A stretch of DNA of 64,000 nucleotides from Bacillus_BA songklensis (GTDB lineage: Bacteria > Bacillota > Bacilli > Bacillales > Bacillaceae_H), in NCBI RefSeq assembly GCF_042649685.1, contig NZ_JBHRZT010000052.1, positions 186,001 through 250,000 on the forward strand, read 5' to 3'. Below the pieces are notes generated by a model. The model ran no database searches and was not told the origin of the DNA. It worked only from the letters and a program-made list of their open reading frames with translations. Positions 59,844 through 64,000 of the stretch are shown here, piece after piece. A program made the position numbers and the translations under genes. Position 1 is the first letter of the stretch, and each line of letters begins with the position of its first letter.

Positions 59844-59900
59844 GGTTCATCCACCTCCTCACTTTCCTAATGTGTCCCCAGAAGAGGTGAATTATACCAT

Positions 59901-61031
59901 TTATCGGTTTGCTTTCTTCGTCAAATACTGAGTCAACAGTGCAATAGCCGTCTCGATAGCCTGTTCGTCAGGCTGCAGTTTCGCGTGATGAAGGCCGTAT
60001 GGCGATTGGACGCCAAGCCAGAACATGAATCCCGGAATTTCTTTCAGCATATAACCGAAATCTTCACCTGTCATAGCTTCTCTGCATTCAATCAGAGTTA
60101 CATCCGTCTCGCTTTGGACAAAGTCCATAAATTCTCGGGTAATTTCATGGTGGTTATATACTTGATGATACATGCACCCATAATCAATTTGAGTTTCGCA
60201 TTGGTAGCCGACTTCAATTCCTTTTACAAGCGATTCGATTCTTTCTTTTACACGAATCATCGATTCAGGTGATAAAGTCCGAATCGTGCCCTCCAGCCTT
60301 GCGCGCTCTGCGATAATATTTTGCACTGTCCCGCCGGTAATTTTCCCGATTGTGATCACCGCGCTGTCAAGCGGATCCACATTCCGTGAAATAATGGTTT
60401 GCAATTGGCCTACAAGCGAGCATGCCGCAATAACCATATCATTTGTTGTATGCGGATAAGCAGCGTGACCGCCTTTTCCTTTTAAATCAATGAACAATTC
60501 CGATGTATTGGCAAACAGCAATCCTTCCTTTACAGCAATCGTTCCAACGGGATACTCAGGGGCAATATGTAACGCGATCATCAAATCAGGCTTCCATTTT
60601 TGCATAACATCACTCGCAAGCATAGGTTCTGCCCCGCCTGGTCCTTCTTCAGCCGGTTGAAAAATGAATAAAAGGTCATCTTGTACCGGATGATGAACAA
60701 AGTGAGTCAGGACCCCCAAAGCAATACTCATATGGACATCATGCCCGCACGCATGCATAAACCCTTCATGTTCCGATTGAAACGTGTAATCGGTTTCTTC
60801 TGTAATCGGAAGCCCGTCAATATCTGTGCGGTAACCAATCAGCTTCGTTGGATTGGTTCCATGGATCTTTGCAAAAATGCCCGTTCTCCACGTTTTGATA
60901 CTTAAACGCTCCTGCGGCAAAGCTTCAAGATAGCCCAACAAAAAGCGCTGAGTTTTAAATTCCTGAAACCCCAGTTCCGGAATTTTATGGAGCTCCCGGC
61001 GAATCGCCACAAACGGATGCAATGTTTCCAT
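59901..61031 (-). CDS. ykuR: N-acetyldiaminopimelate deacetylase (YkuR)
   Basis: 376-residue M20 family deacetylase that yields LL-diaminopimelate from the N-acetyl intermediate. Metal/catalytic motifs: HACGHDVHMSIALG, EEGPGGAEPM (catalytic Glu pair) and the late His in SPYGLHHAKLQPDE. Works after DapH (next gene upstream) in the acetylase branch of lysine synthesis. A terminator-like hairpin lies between dapH and this gene, so read-through or a separate promoter is needed. Confidence 0.94.
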   Translation of the reverse strand: METLHPFVAIRRELHKIPELGFQEFKTQRFLLGYLEALPQERLSIKTWRTGIFAKIHGTNPTKLIGYRTDIDGLPITEETDYTFQSEHEGFMHACGHDVHMSIALGVLTHFVHHPVQDDLLFIFQPAEEGPGGAEPMLASDVMQKWKPDLMIALHIAPEYPVGTIAVKEGLLFANTSELFIDLKGKGGHAAYPHTTNDMVIAACSLVGQLQTIISRNVDPLDSAVITIGKITGGTVQNIIAERARLEGTIRTLSPESMIRVKERIESLVKGIEVGYQCETQIDYGCMYHQVYNHHEITREFMDFVQSETDVTLIECREAMTGEDFGYMLKEIPGFMFWLGVQSPYGLHHAKLQPDEQAIETAIALLTQYLTKKANR

Positions 61032-61080
61032 CTGCCGTTTCCTCCTTACATGCTATCGTGATTCTTTCTCTTCCCTACTC

Positions 61081-61112
61081 ATAAAGCCCTGCCGTTGAGC
61101 AGGGCTTTTAAA
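61081..61112. terminator. Hairpin between dapH and ykuR (proximal to ykuR)
   Basis: AAAGCCCTGC pairs with GCAGGGCTTT around CGTTGA, with a T-tail on the plus strand and ATTATG... on the minus strand. Located 50-80 nt upstream of ykuR. Confidence 0.7.
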
Positions 61113-61135
61113 GATACTTCTCATTTTTCTGCATA

Positions 61136-61177
61136 AAAGATATGACGGGTGTTTTCTACCCGCCCTATCTTTTATAG
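61136..61177 (-). terminator. Hairpin at the end of dapH
   Basis: AAAAGATA and TATCTTTT arms with an inner CGGGTG/CCCG pairing overlap the last codons of dapH. It may reduce read-through into ykuR. Confidence 0.5.
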
Positions 61178-61882
61178 CTGGCGAAGCTCTTGTTTGATCT
61201 CTGTTTTTGATTTTGTTTTTTCATCAATTTCTTTAATCACACGAGCTGGCGTGCCTGCTACAACTGTGTATGGAGGAACATCATCCACTACAACAGCTCC
61301 TGCTGCGACAACCGCACCTTTACCTACTGTTACACCTTCTAATACAACCGCATTTGCACCGATTACAACATCATCTTCCACAACAACCGGTTTTGCTGAA
61401 GGCGGCTCGATTACGCCCGCTAACACCGATCCGGCACCGATATGGCAATTTTTCCCCACTGTCGCACGTCCGCCAAGCACCACATTCATATCGATCATTG
61501 TGCCTTCGCCGATTACTGCCCCGATGTTAATAGAAGCACCCATCATAATAACGGCATTATCACCGATTTCTACTTGATCGCGAATGATGGCACCCGGCTC
61601 GATACGAGCTTTAATTCCTTTCATATCTAATAAAGGAATCGCTGAGTTGCGACGGTCGTTTTCTACCACATAATCTTCAATTTTTTCTTCGTTTGCTTGA
61701 AGTGCCGCTTGAATATCTGTCCATTCACCAAACACTACGCCAGTGTTTCCTGTAATAAACGCTTTTGATTCGGCACCGAAATCAATACCTTCTAATTGAC
61801 CTTTCACATATACTTTTACAGGTGTTTTTTTAACGCTGTTTTGAATAAATGCAATAATTTCGTTAGCATCCATCATTTTCAT
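61172..61882 (-). CDS. dapH: Tetrahydrodipicolinate N-acetyltransferase
   Basis: 236-residue acetyltransferase of the acetylase branch of lysine/diaminopimelate synthesis. N-terminal alpha/beta domain (IIAFIQNSVKKTPVKVYVKG) then a left-handed beta-helix of hexapeptide repeats (ARIEPGAIIRDQVEIGDNAV, IGAGSVLAGVIE, IGANAVVLEGVTVGKGAVVA). ATG 61882 with AAGGAGG 8 nt upstream. Next to ykuR and ccpC; the flavodoxin genes that lie between dapH and ccpC in B. subtilis are absent. Confidence 0.96.
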   Translation of the reverse strand: MKMMDANEIIAFIQNSVKKTPVKVYVKGQLEGIDFGAESKAFITGNTGVVFGEWTDIQAALQANEEKIEDYVVENDRRNSAIPLLDMKGIKARIEPGAIIRDQVEIGDNAVIMMGASINIGAVIGEGTMIDMNVVLGGRATVGKNCHIGAGSVLAGVIEPPSAKPVVVEDDVVIGANAVVLEGVTVGKGAVVAAGAVVVDDVPPYTVVAGTPARVIKEIDEKTKSKTEIKQELRQL

Positions 61883-61954
61883 TATGTATATCCTCCTTGG
61901 GTTCCCTATGTGCTATTCCTTTAATGTATCAAAATGTCTGATTGATGACAAGTA

Positions 61955-62839
61955 TCATTGTATGACTTTTCCTGTTTCAAACTCCTTTACAACTTCCAAA
62001 AAGGCTTTTACTTGTTTTAGCTGAAAGGCTGATTCATAACCGATTAACCACGTATCTCGTGAAAGAGGCTGCTGATGCTCATCGAGCAACGGGATTTTAT
62101 ATACATCCTGATCATGCTCTGTTAAAGCAATGGAAGGCAAAATGGCAAAGCCGATTCCGTTGAGCGCCATTTGCTTACATGTTTCAATTTGGTCGACCAC
62201 AATGGTGCGTGTTGGAGTTGTTTGAAACTGTCGAAGCCACCAGTCCTGTATCTCTTGATAATAGGTAGAATCACTCTTGAATTGAATAAAAGGCTTTTCG
62301 CTCTTGAGCACATCTTCTACCCGCCTGATTTCTGTATCCACTAAATATAAAGTGTCTGTCAAGATATGCTCTTTTACCCCTTTCCAATCAGGGTTTCCAC
62401 GTATAATGCCAAGATGGACTTCATCTTCGTACAAATAATTCACCATTTCACTGCTCCATCCTGTCACAAGCGAGATTTTGGCATAAGGATATCTCTTAAC
62501 AAACTGTTTTAACACTCTTGGAAGCCAATGCTGTCCGATAATAGAGGCAACAGCAAGCTTTAAGGTTCCGTATACTTCTTTATCGAGCGCCTCCAGTTCT
62601 TCCCGTACTTTCTCTTCTTTCTCCACTACTTCCTTGGCAAATTGGATAATTTTCTCTCCTGCTGGCGTTAATGATAGCCCCTTTTGTGAACGGACAAAAA
62701 TTTGTGTATTCCAAGCTTTTTCAATTGTCTGTAACCGCTGCGATAAAGCGGGTTGTGAAACAAACAAACGCTCAGATGCTTTCCTCATATTCAACTCTTG
62801 TGCCAGCACAACAAGCATTTTGCATTCAATCAGCTGCAT
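61955..62839 (-). CDS. ccpC: LysR-type regulator CcpC
   Basis: 294-residue LysR regulator: N-terminal winged HTH (MRKASERLFVSQPALSQRLQ) and a C-terminal periplasmic-binding-like effector domain (LKLAVASIIGQHWLPRVLKQ, WKGVKEHILTDTLYL). Position beside ykuL/darB and dapH identifies CcpC, the citrate-sensing repressor of citB and citZ. Those targets are not in this window. An exact ATAA-N7-TTAT dyad lies just upstream, fitting autorepression. Confidence 0.88.
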   Translation of the reverse strand: MQLIECKMLVVLAQELNMRKASERLFVSQPALSQRLQTIEKAWNTQIFVRSQKGLSLTPAGEKIIQFAKEVVEKEEKVREELEALDKEVYGTLKLAVASIIGQHWLPRVLKQFVKRYPYAKISLVTGWSSEMVNYLYEDEVHLGIIRGNPDWKGVKEHILTDTLYLVDTEIRRVEDVLKSEKPFIQFKSDSTYYQEIQDWWLRQFQTTPTRTIVVDQIETCKQMALNGIGFAILPSIALTEHDQDVYKIPLLDEHQQPLSRDTWLIGYESAFQLKQVKAFLEVVKEFETGKVIQ

Positions 62840-62856
62840 AACATCTCTTCTTTCTT

Positions 62857-62871
62857 ATAAGTTCTCCTTAT
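62857..62871. promoter_or_regulatory. CcpC-type operator before ccpC
   Basis: ATAAGTTCTCCTTAT reads ATAA-N7-TTAT, the dyad described for CcpC, centred 25 nt upstream of the ccpC ATG. Consistent with known negative autoregulation in B. subtilis. Confidence 0.5.
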
Positions 62872-63092
62872 CATGCTAGACTTTAACATAGCTTAACCTT
62901 AATATAAAGCGCTGCAAAGAGAAAAATAATATGCTTATTTGGGAAACATTTGCATATGAAAGGGGTGAAGACTGAGTACGCGGCGTCCTGTATCCTAAAA
63001 AAGCAATTGCCCTTTCCGTCCATGTCTTCCATCCAACAACATAAACGAAACAAAGCAATCGCTTTAAATAATCTTTTTTTCTGTGCTCACGC

Positions 63093-63560
63093 CTAGTCGG
63101 TATGGCTTCCTTTTTTCTCTTTTGCCTGTAATTTTAACTGCTGATTGATTTGCTGCAAAAATGCACGGCGGGTCAAAATACCCTCAAATACGTGATTTTC
63201 GTCTTCCACGCAAACAAACGGGTGATTTATCATTAGATTTAAACCTTTATATACATTATCCTCTAAGTGCAGACGCGGGATATCTTTATTCATCACTTCT
63301 TCAACCTTCATATGTTCAAGGCGTTCAAATTCAACACGTTCCAATCCTAAGATGGAATCCAAAATCATTGTTGTGCTGATTAGGCCATGCAGCTTAAACG
63401 TCGGATCTAATACCGGTACAGCTGTATAGCCTGTTTTTGTTAAGACAAGAAGCGCATGTTCTAAATTGTTTCCTATTTGAACATGGGCCACTTTATCTGC
63501 CGAAATTAATAAATCTTGAATGGACGTTGTCGAAAACGCCCCGCTAAAAATACTAACCAT
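63093..63560 (-). CDS. darB: c-di-AMP-binding CBS protein DarB (YkuL)
   Basis: 155-residue two-CBS protein matching B. subtilis YkuL/DarB: ADKVAHVQIGNNLEHALLVL, TKTGYTAVPVLDPTFKLHGL, LGLERVEFERLEHMKVEEVM, FVCVEDENHVFEGILTRRAF. Known role: the c-di-AMP-free form activates the (p)ppGpp synthetase Rel and pyruvate carboxylase; c-di-AMP, which rises with potassium, blocks this. The pyc gene and the c-di-AMP-responsive ktrC are in the same window. ATG 63560 with GGGGGGAGA upstream. A cre match lies about 110 bp upstream. Confidence 0.92.
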   Translation of the reverse strand: MVSIFSGAFSTTSIQDLLISADKVAHVQIGNNLEHALLVLTKTGYTAVPVLDPTFKLHGLISTTMILDSILGLERVEFERLEHMKVEEVMNKDIPRLHLEDNVYKGLNLMINHPFVCVEDENHVFEGILTRRAFLQQINQQLKLQAKEKKGSHTD

Positions 63561-63670
63561 TGTGGTCTCCCCCCGATTCTCTCTTGCTTATTTGAGTAAT
63601 TTAAGATTTCTACTTTATTTTGCCCTCTCCGTGTAATTATCATTTTTTTCGCTGCTCACGTCACGCATCG

Positions 63671-63685
63671 ATGTAAGCGTTATCA
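63671..63685. promoter_or_regulatory. cre site upstream of darB
   Basis: ATGTAAGCGTTATCA matches the CcpA operator consensus WTGNAANCGNWNNCA at every position. On the minus strand it lies a few bases downstream of a TATACT-like -10 (63692-63697), so it may act as a roadblock for darB transcription. Confidence 0.55.
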
Positions 63686-63791
63686 TTAATATAGTATACA
63701 AAAAACGCCTTAAAATGGTTTCCGAACAACTAAATTTTTTGACGGTAAATATGTCGCCTTTATCTATTCCCTTTAAAGCATAAGTGTAAAC

Positions 63792-63830
63792 GGAAAAATA
63801 AAACAAGCTATTACATCTGTAAATAGCTTG
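63792..63830 (-). terminator. Terminator of the gene at the right edge
   Basis: CAAGCTATT pairs with AATAGCTTG; on the minus strand TTTTATTTTT follows. It lies about 20 nt beyond the stop of the partial gene and separates it from darB. Confidence 0.82.
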
Positions 63831-63848
63831 CAGCATTATGTATCAATT

Positions 63849-64000
63849 TTACATTTCTCTAAGCCGGCTATATAGTGAAGCTATTTTTTGATATTGATGA
63901 ATATCTACTGACTTTAATCCTGTTTCAATGTCCAACATATGACTGCTTACTACTTCTAACGCATATTCTTGCTCAAACAGTAAGTCTAATAAAAGCTCAG
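63849..64000 (-). CDS. C-terminal end of an unrecognised protein (cut by window edge)
   Basis: An open frame entering from the right edge ends at TAA 63849-63851: ELLLDLLFEQEYALEVVSSH ... YQKIASLYSRLREM, 50 residues visible, helical and charged. A proper terminator follows, which supports a real gene. I do not recognise the family, and it does not look like YkuK or YkuJ, the B. subtilis neighbours. Confidence 0.6.
   Translation of the reverse strand, partial: ELLLDLLFEQEYALEVVSSHMLDIETGLKSVDIHQYQKIASLYSRLREM

Noticed and set aside
61883..61954. Lysine riboswitch or T-box ahead of dapH (also checked before dapB)
   Set aside because: The gap is only about 70 bp and has neither the long structured leader nor a T-box sequence; the dapB start overlaps the previous gene.
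63615..63836. 73-codon minus-strand frame between darB and the edge gene
   Set aside because: It spans a terminator and the cre/promoter region of darB, with no convincing ribosome binding site.
1..64000. Mobile elements, prophage genes, tRNA or rRNA genes
   Set aside because: No transposase, integrase or phage-like product and no tRNA or rRNA sequence was recognised on reading both strands.

Overview
This window is a chromosomal segment of a Bacillaceae bacterium (Bacillus sensu lato, low to moderate GC). Gene order is largely that of the Bacillus subtilis chromosome read in reverse, with sporulation-associated families (YpjB, YlaJ, YjcZ-like), the bacillithiol gene bshB1, a caa3 oxidase operon, DarB, RNase J1 with RpoY, and an SR1/SR1P locus. 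I cannot name the species. There is no rRNA, tRNA, transposase, prophage or CRISPR array.

Layout. 1-5016: the ypj/dap group (bshB1 cut by the left edge, mgsA, dapB, ypjD, divergent ypjC, then yugP and ypjB). 5088-16805: ylbC, ylbB, a yugN-like gene, a ylbA-like gene, a truncated Eis-type acetyltransferase, and the caa3 cytochrome oxidase and heme A genes (ctaM, G, F, E, D, C, B and divergent ctaA). 16959-29251: pyc, ftsW, ylaN, ylaL, ylaK, ylaJ, a flavin-split-barrel protein, ylaI, ylaH, typA, ylaF. 29632-35783: a GNAT gene, yktC, ykzI, yktB, yktA, a nitronate monooxygenase-like gene, speA. 36139-39923: the sr1 RNA/SR1P gene, small conserved genes, an M23 peptidase, a Slp-like lipoprotein. 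40040-46465: the pyruvate dehydrogenase operon pdhABCD and ykyA. 46666-53846: a YjcZ-like peptide, def, a DUF915 hydrolase, ykrA, an EamA transporter, rpoY-rnjA, ktrC. 53907-57594: a bd oxidase (ythAB type) and a short-form 6-phosphogluconate dehydrogenase. 57933-64000: ykuV, ykuU, ykuS, ykuR, dapH, ccpC, darB and the 3' end of an unrecognised gene.

Themes. Much of the window is central carbon and respiratory metabolism: pyruvate is routed to acetyl-CoA (Pdh) or oxaloacetate (Pyc), electrons go to a caa3 or a bd oxidase, and lysine/diaminopimelate synthesis is represented by dapB, dapH and ykuR. Regulatory sites readable from the DNA fit this: CcpN and cre motifs at sr1, a Rex/FNR-type dyad before cydA, a CcpC-type dyad before ccpC, and a cre match before darB. 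DarB is a known activator of pyruvate carboxylase in B. subtilis, and both partners are encoded here.

The most unusual material is non-coding. (1) Three roughly 120-nt elements directly behind the stop codons of ypjC (two in tandem) and rnjA differ in sequence but keep the same nested stems through compensatory changes. (2) Six copies of a roughly 50-bp palindromic repeat all lie just 3' of minus-strand genes. (3) A perfect 38-bp palindrome sits between pdhB and pdhC. Several very small ORFs with good ribosome binding sites are also reported.
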